Assembly: GCA_945861635.1 (NCBI GenBank) | Contig: CAMAWH010000002.1 | Coordinates: forward strand, 151,016-215,015 | DNA length: 64,000 nt | DNA from: Klebsiella pneumoniae | GTDB lineage: Bacteria > Myxococcota_A > UBA796 > SXON01 | Direction of reading: 5' to 3' | Shown here: piece by piece, positions 41,301-48,935 of the stretch | Numbering within the stretch: position 1 is the first letter of the stretch | Layout of the letters: the number at the start of each line of letters is the position of its first letter | Program-made: the position numbers and the translations under genes | Notes under the pieces: model-generated | The model's input: only the letters and a program-made list of their open reading frames with translations | What the model was told of the DNA's origin: nothing | Database searches by the model: none

Positions 41301-41876
41301 CGTCGGATCGATGGCGTCCGTGTCGGTAACGGAATCGCAATTATCGTCGAGCCCATTGCAGATCTCCGGCGCGCTTGGATTGATCTCGACATTGGAGTCG
41401 TCACAATCCTCACATGCGGCGACGAGATCGCCATCCGCATCGACGTAGCCTACCGAACCGTCACAGTTGTAGTCCACCGGATCCGCGCAATCCGATTCGT
41501 CGGCACCGGTGTGAATTGCCGCATTTGCATCATCACAATCTCCCGCCGCCCCAACGTCGGTTTCGGTGGGCGCTGCGCAGGCAGAAGTGCCCTCACCATC
41601 GGCACCGACGCCGTCACCATCGGCGTCCGCATACCACAACGTCGCATCGGTGGCGTTGTTGTCGGCCGTTCCGTCACAGTCGTTATCGACGCCATCACAG
41701 ACTTCCTCTGCTCCGGAATACGCGGTGGCATCGGCATCATCACAGTCATCGTCTCCCGACATGCCATCGCCGTCGGCATCCACGGCGTCACCCGTACCCT
41801 TTCCGGAATCCTCAGGCGTGGTGGAGCAGGCGTTGAGAACGAGCAGTGGAGACAGAAGCAGGAGAAAGGTGCGCAT
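38322..41876 (-). CDS. Giant MopE-repeat/FG-GAP lipoprotein
   Basis: An 1184-residue surface protein. The leader is of ordinary length (MRTFLLLLSPLLVLNAC, cysteine at 17). About twelve MopE-type units follow, each with DCDD, a PGA/NPxAxE turn, a C(D/N)G(V)DDNCD segment and a (W/F/Y)YADxDxDxYGD strand, a pattern known from copper- or calcium-binding proteins such as Methylococcus MopE. The C-terminal ~430 residues hold seven FG-GAP units (DGDGxDDLIxGA) forming an integrin-alpha-like propeller. It starts 7 bp after the stop of the radical SAM gene and is the last gene of a three-gene operon. Confidence 0.9.
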   Translation of the reverse strand: MRTFLLLLSPLLVLNACSTTPEDSGKGTGDAVDADGDGMSGDDDCDDADATAYSGAEEVCDGVDNDCDGTADNNATDATLWYADADGDGVGADGEGTSACAAPTETDVGAAGDCDDANAAIHTGADESDCADPVDYNCDGSVGYVDADGDLVAACEDCDDSNVEINPSAPEICNGLDDNCDSVTDTDAIDPTTWYADVDVDGYGDDASTMSQCDAPVGHVDVGGDCRDDDGKYNPAAEESDCTDPEDYNCDGSVGYADADGDGVAACVECNDADATVFPGASELCNGVDDNCDTAIDEDSAIDATKWYADADADTYGDALVMVASCSQPADYVASDDDCDDTEALTYPGADETCNDADDNCDGVVDEDAAVDALTWYEDADKDGYGDASVMMMACEEPTDYTDDATDCDPLDANVYPSAPEHCDGVDEDCDGEIDESDAVDALTWYADVDEDGYGDPLVSQPACSQPAGTMGNDADCDDLSADVNPASAEFCDLVDNNCDGEVDETSAVDTTTFYADFDGDSYGDVSVTTDACAQPESYVYDTQDCDDSDADRYPGATEYCDGYDNDCDAVTDEGDAVDALVYYKDHDGDTYGDAATTIAACDLPTDYVSDATDCDDTDVDEHPGADEVCDLDDDDCDGEEDEDSAVDAPTWFYDDDADSYGDATVTHVSCIAPADYVATGTDCDDTYDSVNPGATEVCENDRDDDCDGGPNDCEWSGSADLSSADNVIYGAATNDYMGGTYGDSMTSLATADIDGDGSADLIAGAYGHDLSSGNQNSGRAYVFFGPLTGSETAASAGTTISGAAGGDRFGTSIASAGDFDGDDTDDLIIGSEGHNLSASVTDTGGVYIYTGAPLGAKVLSNAALSIAGVTQDDFFGQAVAGIGDYDGDGNDDIAAGAHKADAGATDAGVVAVYRGGTTGSLSFRITDSDAHILGNTASEYLGKALDGSGDTDGDGLNELLMGAPEWRNTSSTGTKYGSAYIIEGANIADMSVSAADTTIRGVSSGDELGNSVSIPGDWDGDGYDDVLVASHKADASATDSGAVYLFLGPMSSSVATSAAYATFKGAAASDYAGRSIDGAGDVNADGSLDLVIGATGYDQSATTTGNGALYLVYGPTSGSLTLSSADLIARGVASADAVGASIHGGDDVDDDGYDDVMTGGAGVDASGSITNSGGVYLLFGTGM
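39735..41800 (-). repeat. Tandem coding repeats (MopE units)
   Basis: About twelve degenerate tandem copies, about 150-190 bp each, encode Asp/Cys-rich units. They alternate between a longer type with WYADxDxDxYGD and a shorter type with YNCDGSVGYxDADGD. The copies are too divergent for a CRISPR or a microsatellite. Confidence 0.75.
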
Positions 41877-41883
41877 GGGTTCC

Positions 41884-43239
41884 TCAGGAACGAGTGACAG
41901 AATCGAATGTATCGCCGCGCCACGTCCGTACCCGCTGGCGCGCATCATAAAGTGTATGTGCAGCGGCCTGAATCCCCGCCACGGCGTATTGCATGGAACC
42001 GGGGTTCCAGAACTGCCCCTCGACCAACTCGTGGTCCTTGTCGATCAGGCCGGTTTCCTTGGCAAGCTCGTGCAGGCGGGTATGGGGATAGACGCGGATG
42101 GGTTGCATCATCAAAAGCGTGAAAAGGCGCAGACGCGGCCCGAGTTCCCAGCGGGCATGCGCCAAAAACCGCATAATGGCCCAGAGTGACCGTATGTCTT
42201 CGCCCGGTGAGTTCAAAAAGAAGCTGTATTCCACGTCCATGTTGTGTTTTTTGGCAACGGCAACCGTGTACAGCATGTCGTCGTATCGGAAATTCTTGTC
42301 GAGGTTCTTCAGCATCCGATCATCCACGTGGTCCGGGCTGAACGACAACAACCCGCAGCCCGCCTGCTTGAGCGCAACCATCAGCGCATTCGGGAGCGTA
42401 TTACGATGCTCGTTGAACCACGCCGACCACCGGATATCAAGCTTCCGGCGAGTGATCTCCTCGCAAATCGCGATGGCATGACCGACCGGAATGTTGAAGA
42501 TCTGGTCACACATGAACATCTGACGCACGCCATGGTCACGCGCCAAGGCCTCCATCTCGTCCACAACATCGACAGGATCGCGCTGGCGGACGCGATGACC
42601 CAACAAAAACGTGTCCGAACAGTGGATGCAATGGAGCGAGCATCCACGCTTCGCTTGTACGCCCACGGAGACAAATGAACTCGCCATGTACGGCGCATGT
42701 GGAACGAGATGGCGCAGCGGACGCCGGTTGTCCTTCCATTCCACTCCACCTGGAGCACCGGTGTAATGGACGTTTCCGCCCCGGCGATAGTAGACGCCCC
42801 GAATCCGCTCGGGGTGCGAAACGTCGTCAAGCAGGTCTCGGAATCGCAGCTCCGCCTCACCCCAGACGCCGATATCTACCTCCGGAAGGCGCTTCATCAT
42901 CGCATCACTGTAGAGCGAGAACGCCGTGCCGCCCGCGACGATGACCACGCCGGGGCAGATGCGCTTGATCAACTGCACCGCCTTTTGCTGCGGCTCAAAA
43001 TCATCGGTATGCAGGTGCGGCATGCCGACCTTCATGTTCCGCAGCGAGATGCCGACGACTTCCGGTGCAAACGCGCGCACCCGAGCTTCAAGGGCCGCGT
43101 ACGGGTCGGCACGGTGCAGGTTTACGTCGAAGATCTCGACGACGTGCTGATCGAGGTGGGCCGCGAGGTACGCCAATCCCAGCGGGTACACGAGCTCCAT
43201 ATCGAGCGCGGTGAAGGCCTGGACCAGAAGGACTCGCAT
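41884..43239 (-). CDS. Cobalamin-binding-type radical SAM protein
   Basis: A 451-residue B12-type radical SAM enzyme. The N-terminal ~140 residues form a Rossmann-like B12-binding domain (VLLVQAFTALDMELVYPLGL, APEVVGISLRN, VIVAGGTAFSLY) lacking the DxHxxG His ligand. The iron-sulfur motif is KRGCSLHCIHCSD (CxxxCxxC), followed by the radical SAM barrel (SFSPDHVDDRMLKNLDKNF, EYSFFLNSPGED). Such enzymes methylate unreactive carbons or rearrange substrates. It lies 28 bp after the CAP-domain gene and 7 bp before the giant MopE-type lipoprotein gene. Confidence 0.9.
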   Translation of the reverse strand: MRVLLVQAFTALDMELVYPLGLAYLAAHLDQHVVEIFDVNLHRADPYAALEARVRAFAPEVVGISLRNMKVGMPHLHTDDFEPQQKAVQLIKRICPGVVIVAGGTAFSLYSDAMMKRLPEVDIGVWGEAELRFRDLLDDVSHPERIRGVYYRRGGNVHYTGAPGGVEWKDNRRPLRHLVPHAPYMASSFVSVGVQAKRGCSLHCIHCSDTFLLGHRVRQRDPVDVVDEMEALARDHGVRQMFMCDQIFNIPVGHAIAICEEITRRKLDIRWSAWFNEHRNTLPNALMVALKQAGCGLLSFSPDHVDDRMLKNLDKNFRYDDMLYTVAVAKKHNMDVEYSFFLNSPGEDIRSLWAIMRFLAHARWELGPRLRLFTLLMMQPIRVYPHTRLHELAKETGLIDKDHELVEGQFWNPGSMQYAVAGIQAAAHTLYDARQRVRTWRGDTFDSVTRS

Positions 43240-43267
43240 CGAGCGCTACCTTACTTCGGGCGGCGAA

Positions 43268-45391
43268 CTACCGCCATTTATGGATCGCTTGCGGAATGCC
43301 GTCCGGGAACTCGAGCGTTTCGATAGCGAAAAACAGCCGAGGGGAGACCGCCGGCTCCAGCGCGGCCCCAATGGCGAGATGCGTGCACGTGTCACACAGC
43401 AGGTTGCGACGATGTCCCGGGCTGGCGAGGATGACATCCCACGCTTCCGCCGCGCTCGACGCAACGGCCAGGTCCTCGTGGTGCTTTGCGCGCGGAAAGA
43501 AATCCCGACCGGCGACGGCCGGAACGCCGGGGCAACTCGTGGTCGCGTGGGAGAGGATGCCGGCGAGTGCGATACACGCCGAGTGCTCACGAGAAGGTGC
43601 CTCGTAGGCTTGAAATCTCACTAATGCTGGCAGATTCAGCCCGGCACGAAGGCTCGTGACCTCTGCGTAGAGCGCCTCGGCGGCCGCCTGGGGATTCTCG
43701 ACCGGAACCGGTGTCGGCAGCGGCGTGAGCGAGGGCGCCGAGGCGCCAACAAACAACGAGAACAGGTACACGACCCGGTCACGTTCGACGACCTCCACCC
43801 GATACTCGCCCGTTGCGTCGAGGGAGCCCAGCCACCGCGTGGTGCCCGACGTCATCGTCAACTCCGACACATTTCCGTCCGGTGTGCCCACGAAAAGCAA
43901 AGGTTCCTGCAAGCCATCGACGCGTACACCCACGCCGCGACCCTGCGGAAGATCCCGCGCCATCGGATCCATCGTGCCTTTCCGCCTCGCCCAGCCGAGC
44001 GCCCACCACCGTCGGCCATCCGCGAAATCGCGGAACGCCCAGCCCACATCCACCGCTTCGCCATGGGGAATCTCGGCCAGCACCTCTGGCGGCAGGGATA
44101 CACCGCCAACGAACCGCACAAACTGGGCGTCACCGGGGTATCCGCTCCGCGCGAGCGCGAGGCGAACCGCCGCAGGCGTCAAGCGGGCCTCCGCGGTCGT
44201 GGCTACCGACGCGAGGTCCTCCGCCGCCGCCCGTAGTCCGAGATCGATTCGTGCATCGGGGCCGAGGGCCGGCAGAGCGTCTCCCGGACGCTGCGCAACG
44301 AGGGGCGGCGCCGAGTCGGACGGCCCGCCCGCGTTGATGCGAGCCCAAGCCAGCGCGAGGAGGAGTGTCACCCCGCCAAACTCTCCCGCCGCAGCGACCA
44401 CCAACGTGACACCGGTCGTCGAACGTTCTCCTGCCACAGAAACCGCGTGAAAACCGCCGACCAACGGCCCCCTCCCCGTTGGCGACCACCAGAGGCGGTC
44501 GAGGCAGTCTGCAACGGTTGCGGCGGTGCAAGTACTCATCGCGGCGGGCTCCGCAAGGAAGCCGGCGGCACGCAGGGCGGCGTCCGCGTCCCCCTCTGCG
44601 TGATCCAGGACACGTCGTAAGTGCGCACGCGCGACACTTTCCAGCATCCCATCGTTTTCAAGCGGAGCCTGCCCGTACCACTCCCGAACGGCCCCGATCT
44701 GGGTGAGCGCCACGGTCACGACATCGCCCACCGCATCGTCCGCAGGAAGCGGCGGCCCTGCCGGCGTCGTGATGCCTGCGTACATGGGGAGCGTCGTCTG
44801 CACGCCGTCGGCGCCGGTAATCTGCACCAACCATTCGCCTGCGCTGTCAAACAGGATGCTCGACGCGGCGGGCCGCACCGATCCATAGGGGTCCGTAGCC
44901 ACGGCCGCAGCGGGTGCGAAGTCGAGAACATCGTGCAGCGCGACCTCACGCGGGAAAGCCAGATCAGACGCCGGGCGATCGCCGAAAATCACCACCCAGT
45001 GATCCCCATCCCGGCCGCGGGCGCGCGCGAGTCCGAGATCGCCCGTCGACGACGCGATGGCGCGTACGATGGACGGCGGAATCTCACCGTTCGAAACGGT
45101 GACCATCGCGAGTCCGCTCGGCGTCGCCGCGTACCCCGCGCGAATGGCAAACCATCGTAACGCACGCGCATCGATCCGCGAGTGATTGATGTCTGCCAGC
45201 GCCAACGCTCCCGCCGCCCCCGACAACGCCTCATCCCATGCGCGATCGCCCACAACAGCCGCCACTACTGGATCGCGGGGGATTCCTGTCTGCCGCCGAT
45301 AGACGACGCTGGTGAGCGCCGGAATGTGCGGAAGGAGGTCGGGGGAGATGGGCACGGGCTTCGGAGCGCACGCGAGAAGGAGGAGCAGCAT
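43268..45391 (-). CDS. CAP/SCP-domain lipoprotein
   Basis: A 707-residue predicted lipoprotein (MLLLLLAC, cysteine at 8). The C-terminal ~140 residues form a CAP (SCP/PR-1-like) domain: LYAEVTSLRAGLNLPALV, REHSACIALAGILSHATTSC, HHEDLAVASSAAEAWDVILA and SPGHRRNLLCDTCTHLAIGA. The middle is unassigned and includes a second, weaker CAP-like stretch near residues 220-290 (LESVARAHLRRVLDH...). The frame extends 62 codons further upstream into the divergent gene. TAGCGT lies eight bases before the ATG. It is the first gene of the operon with the radical SAM and MopE genes. Confidence 0.82.
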   Translation of the reverse strand: MLLLLLACAPKPVPISPDLLPHIPALTSVVYRRQTGIPRDPVVAAVVGDRAWDEALSGAAGALALADINHSRIDARALRWFAIRAGYAATPSGLAMVTVSNGEIPPSIVRAIASSTGDLGLARARGRDGDHWVVIFGDRPASDLAFPREVALHDVLDFAPAAAVATDPYGSVRPAASSILFDSAGEWLVQITGADGVQTTLPMYAGITTPAGPPLPADDAVGDVVTVALTQIGAVREWYGQAPLENDGMLESVARAHLRRVLDHAEGDADAALRAAGFLAEPAAMSTCTAATVADCLDRLWWSPTGRGPLVGGFHAVSVAGERSTTGVTLVVAAAGEFGGVTLLLALAWARINAGGPSDSAPPLVAQRPGDALPALGPDARIDLGLRAAAEDLASVATTAEARLTPAAVRLALARSGYPGDAQFVRFVGGVSLPPEVLAEIPHGEAVDVGWAFRDFADGRRWWALGWARRKGTMDPMARDLPQGRGVGVRVDGLQEPLLFVGTPDGNVSELTMTSGTTRWLGSLDATGEYRVEVVERDRVVYLFSLFVGASAPSLTPLPTPVPVENPQAAAEALYAEVTSLRAGLNLPALVRFQAYEAPSREHSACIALAGILSHATTSCPGVPAVAGRDFFPRAKHHEDLAVASSAAEAWDVILASPGHRRNLLCDTCTHLAIGAALEPAVSPRLFFAIETLEFPDGIPQAIHKWR

Positions 45392-45473
45392 CGTATCGCA
45401 CGCTATCGCGCGCACGCCTCCGGCATTGGCGGCGCGACCAACGGTTGCATAGAGGCGCCTCCAGAGGTTCGCG

Positions 45474-45752
45474 ATGGCCGATGTCGAAGTGTGGAGTGTG
45501 ACCATGACGGGCGGCGCGGTGGCGTCCCTGAATGTGCGGTTCAAGGGCACGGCGGAACGCGTCATCGATCGGGACACCGCGCTGGCCTGGCTGGCCGGCG
45601 GACACTCGCTGATCGTGCATTCGGGGCCGGCGTACCATGCCCATCGTGGGGTGAGCGTGGAGCGGATCGAGGTTGCGGAGGTGCACTACCTTCGCACCGA
45701 CGGGAAGTCCGTGGCGGCCGACCACGTGGAGATTGCGCCCGCGGGTCACTAG
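45474..45752 (+). CDS. Small DUF3892-like protein
   Basis: A 92-residue protein without signal peptide. The pattern resembles DUF3892-type small proteins: an ALAWLAGGHSLIVHSG segment, VERIEVAEVHYLRTDG and a final AADHVEIAP. The function of that family is unknown. AGAGG lies upstream of the ATG. It is divergent from the CAP gene, with 82 bp between starts, and is followed by the Cu monooxygenase gene after 73 bp. Confidence 0.6.
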   Translation: MADVEVWSVTMTGGAVASLNVRFKGTAERVIDRDTALAWLAGGHSLIVHSGPAYHAHRGVSVERIEVAEVHYLRTDGKSVAADHVEIAPAGH

Positions 45753-45825
45753 CCTTTCCGACAGCACCTACCTACCGGCGCGACAGGATGGGTCCGTGTT
45801 AGGCCACGCACCCTGCGGAGCGCCT

Positions 45826-47055
45826 GTGCTTGCTGTTTTCCTTGCCTGTGCGCCTGCCCCCTCCAGTGTCGCGGCGGACGGGGCCGACGAGGACGCGCCG
45901 ACCTGGTACGGTGACGTCGAACCCATCGTGATGGAGAACTGCGCGGGGTGCCACTCCGACGGTGCGCTCGGCCCGTTTCCCCTCACCTCCTACGGCGCGG
46001 CAAAGGCAATGGCGCCGCTGATGGCCGACGCCGTGGCGAACCGGACGATGCCGCCGTGGCAGGCCAGCCCCGAGTGCACGACGTACCGGGGAGATATGTC
46101 CCTGTCCGACGACGATATTGCCAAAATCGTCGCGTGGTCGGACGGCGGCGCGCTGGCGGGAGATGCCGGAGCTTCGGCAGGCACGATTCCCGAGCCCGGC
46201 ACGCTGACCCGGACGGACTTCTCCATCCGGATTCCCGAGGCCTACACGCCCGCCAAGGCCCCGGACGATTACCGTTGTTTTCTGCTCGACTGGCCGGAAA
46301 CGGAATCGACGTTCGTCACCGGATACCGTGTGAATCCCGATCAGGTCGGCATCGTCCACCATGTCGTCATGTATTTGGCGACCCCCGATCAAGTCGCGAC
46401 CTACCGCGAGGTGGATGCCGCAGAGAGCGGAGCGGGTTTCACGTGTTTCGGCGGGCCGGGCGTCGTGAGTCAAGAGGACGCGGTTTGGCTGGGCGGGTGG
46501 GCGCCGGGCGCCGTAAACGGTGACTTTCCCAACGGAACCGGCCTGTACGTGGAGCCTGGTTCGCTCGTCGTGATGCAGGTGCACTACAACGTGGAGCACG
46601 CCGTGGCAGCGCCTGACCAGTCAACCATCGACTTCATGGTGGATTCCTCGGTTGAGAGCCCCGCGATCATCCAACCGTGGACGGACCCAGCGTGGCTCGG
46701 CACCGACGGCATGATGATTCCCGCCGGTGAATCCGGCGTATCCCACCGATTCAGCTACACCCTGCCCGCTGGGCGCGCATTCCAGATCCACACGGCAAAC
46801 CTGCATATGCACACGCATGGTGTGTCCGCGCGCCTGTGGCTGACCCGCCCCGACGGCAGCGATGAGTGCCTGCTCGACATTCCAAAATGGGATTTCAATT
46901 GGCAGCGCACCTACGTGCTCGACCAACCCGTGCAGGTCGATGGAGACACGCTGTCCATCGAATGCCTGTGGGACAACGCCACCGATACGGACATCGTCTG
47001 GGGAGAGGGCACGGGTGACGAAATGTGCCTCGGCACGATGCTTTGGTCGTACTGA
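45826..47055 (+). CDS. Cytochrome c/copper type II monooxygenase-like lipoprotein
   Basis: A 409-residue predicted lipoprotein. GTG 45826 gives MLAVFLAC; a GTG at 45796 is also possible and would place the cysteine at 18. The first ~100 residues form a monoheme cytochrome-like domain (ENCAGCHSDGALGPFPL, ANRTMPPW). The rest matches PHM/DBM-type copper monooxygenases: GIVHHVVMYL, VVMQVHYNVE, NLHMHTHGVSARLWL, and the methionine ligand in DEMCLGTM. The family hydroxylates with two copper ions; a built-in heme donor would replace ascorbate. The substrate is unknown. Confidence 0.85.
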   Translation: MLAVFLACAPAPSSVAADGADEDAPTWYGDVEPIVMENCAGCHSDGALGPFPLTSYGAAKAMAPLMADAVANRTMPPWQASPECTTYRGDMSLSDDDIAKIVAWSDGGALAGDAGASAGTIPEPGTLTRTDFSIRIPEAYTPAKAPDDYRCFLLDWPETESTFVTGYRVNPDQVGIVHHVVMYLATPDQVATYREVDAAESGAGFTCFGGPGVVSQEDAVWLGGWAPGAVNGDFPNGTGLYVEPGSLVVMQVHYNVEHAVAAPDQSTIDFMVDSSVESPAIIQPWTDPAWLGTDGMMIPAGESGVSHRFSYTLPAGRAFQIHTANLHMHTHGVSARLWLTRPDGSDECLLDIPKWDFNWQRTYVLDQPVQVDGDTLSIECLWDNATDTDIVWGEGTGDEMCLGTMLWSY

Positions 47056-47081
47056 CAGCGCCAGCAGGGGGGTAGATCGGC

Positions 47082-47087
47082 TACGAT
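47082..47087 (+). promoter_or_regulatory. Possible -10 element and ribosome site of the class V aminotransferase gene
   Basis: TACGAT lies 16 bases before the ATG at 47104, and GGGAGAG sits between them as a Shine-Dalgarno sequence. This is a short-leader rather than leaderless arrangement. Confidence 0.35.
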
Positions 47088-47103
47088 GGCGGCGGGAGAG
47101 CCC

Positions 47104-48897
47104 ATGACCCCGAGCGAGCGCCTGATCGAGTCCATCCGGTCCGGGATCATCGGGGACGATGAGGTGATTCCGGGGCCCTACGGAGCAAGGCGCGTCACCT
47201 ACGCCGACTACACGGCGTCGGGGAGATCCCTGACGTTCATCGAGGACTTCATCCGGTCCGAAGTGATGCCGCTATACGCGAATACGCACACCGAATCCAG
47301 CGGCACTGGACTCCAAACGAATCGGTTTCGGGAAGATGCGCGGGAGATCATTCACAGCGCAGTCGGTGGCGGTGACGACGATGTCGTGATCTTCTGTGGG
47401 TCCGGTGCAACCGGGGCGATCAACAAGTTGGTGGGCATCCTGAACCTGCGGCTCCCCGCGGAATTGTCCGATCTCTGGAAGTTCGAAGCGCAGATTCCGA
47501 AGGAACAGCGCCCCGTAGTATTTCTCGGGCCCTATGAACACCATTCCAACGAACTGCCGTGGCGGGAATCCATCGCAGATGTCGTCACGATCGATGAGGA
47601 CTCCGACGGTCACATCGATCTGGCCGAGTTGGAAGCACGCCTGATCGAGTTTCGCGACCGCCCGCTGAAAATCGGTAGTTTTTCGGCGGCGAGCAATGTC
47701 ACCGGCATTGGCACGCAAACCTGGGCGGTGAGCGCGCTCCTCCACAAATACGGAGCGCTGTCGTTTTTCGACTTTGCCGCCGCGGCGCCCTACGTAGAAA
47801 TCGACATGAACCATGTGGGAGATGGCCCGGATGCCGCCCTTTGCTACAAGGACGCGATCTTCCTTTCCCCCCACAAATTCATCGGCGGCCCGGGCACACC
47901 CGGCATCCTCGTTGCCAAACGCCACCTGTTTCGAAACCGGGTGCCGACCCAGCCCGGGGGCGGCACCGTTGCGTATGTAAACCCGGAAGGGCACCGCTAT
48001 CTGGATGATCCCGTTCACCGAGAAGAAGGCGGGACACCCGCTATTATCGAAAGCATCCGCGCCGGCCTCGTCTTCCAACTGAAGGAGGCGGTGGGTCATG
48101 AGATGATTCGGACGCTGGAAATGTCGTTTGTGAAGCGCGCTGTGGATCGCTGGAGCGCAAATCCAAATCTGCGCATTCTTGGAAACCTTGACGCGTGGCG
48201 TTTATCCATCGTTAGTTTTGTGGTGAGGCACGATCAAGGTTGGTTGCACCACAATTACGTTGTCGCGCTGCTGAATGATTTGTTCGGTATTCAGGCGCGC
48301 GGGGGTTGTTCGTGCGCGGGGCCCTATGGCCACCGACTGCTGGGGATCGATCTCACCACATCCAAGCACTTCGAACGCGAGATCATGGCGGGTTCGGAGG
48401 GCGTCAAGCCTGGTTGGATCCGCGTTAATTTCAACTATTTCATTTCGGAGGCACAATTCGCCTTTCTGCAAGAGGCGGTGGAGCTTGTGGCGGATCACGG
48501 CTGGAAGCTGTTGCCCCACTACGATTTTGACCCGGTCACGGGGCAGTGGAAACACAAACAGGGGCGCGCTCACCCGGTCATGCGGCTGCACGATATTACC
48601 TACCGAAGCGGCAAGTTGGAGGCTCGGGCACGCCATGCCACCGAGCCCGAATATGTGTTGGCGGGCTACCTCGACGATGCCCGGCGGATCTTCGAGGAAA
48701 CGGTGATCGAACAGCAGACGGCCCCGATGCAGTGCGGGTGCGCGCTGTCGGACGATTTTCAGCGTTTGCGTTGGTTTCCGCTGCCCAACGAGGTGCAGTG
48801 TGAGCTGAAGGGTGTGCCCGCGCCCACCCAGTGTCAACGCCTCGATGCACTCAACGACCTGGTGAACGCCACTCGTCCGGATGAAACGGCGATCTAA
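47104..48897 (+). CDS. Class V aminotransferase-fold PLP enzyme (cysteine desulfurase-like)
   Basis: A 597-residue PLP-dependent enzyme, longer than the usual 400-residue desulfurases by a C-terminal extension. Markers are YADYTASGRSL, THTESSGTGLQ, IFCGSGATGAINKL, YEHHSNELPWRE, SAASNVTGI, FFDFAAAAPYVEID and the PLP lysine in SPHKFIGGPGTPG. A RGGCSCAGPYGH segment carries the cysteines of the active-site loop. I start at ATG 47104 behind GGGAGAG; a start at 47086 is less likely. Whether it releases sulfur from cysteine or is a decarboxylase-type relative is open. Confidence 0.85.
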   Translation: MTPSERLIESIRSGIIGDDEVIPGPYGARRVTYADYTASGRSLTFIEDFIRSEVMPLYANTHTESSGTGLQTNRFREDAREIIHSAVGGGDDDVVIFCGSGATGAINKLVGILNLRLPAELSDLWKFEAQIPKEQRPVVFLGPYEHHSNELPWRESIADVVTIDEDSDGHIDLAELEARLIEFRDRPLKIGSFSAASNVTGIGTQTWAVSALLHKYGALSFFDFAAAAPYVEIDMNHVGDGPDAALCYKDAIFLSPHKFIGGPGTPGILVAKRHLFRNRVPTQPGGGTVAYVNPEGHRYLDDPVHREEGGTPAIIESIRAGLVFQLKEAVGHEMIRTLEMSFVKRAVDRWSANPNLRILGNLDAWRLSIVSFVVRHDQGWLHHNYVVALLNDLFGIQARGGCSCAGPYGHRLLGIDLTTSKHFEREIMAGSEGVKPGWIRVNFNYFISEAQFAFLQEAVELVADHGWKLLPHYDFDPVTGQWKHKQGRAHPVMRLHDITYRSGKLEARARHATEPEYVLAGYLDDARRIFEETVIEQQTAPMQCGCALSDDFQRLRWFPLPNEVQCELKGVPAPTQCQRLDALNDLVNATRPDETAI

Positions 48898-48935
48898 CGC
48901 TTCCAACCTTTCCCGCGGTGTGGTTCACTGGCGGC

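Noticed and set aside
39735..41800. Possible CRISPR or satellite array
   Set aside because: The repeats are in frame, diverge between copies and translate to MopE units; there are no fixed repeats with unique spacers.
39873..41897. Open frame of 674 codons on the plus strand made of Val/Ile/His/Arg repeats
   Set aside because: It is the antisense of the Asp/Cys-rich MopE repeats. Repetition in the real gene produces repetition in the shadow.
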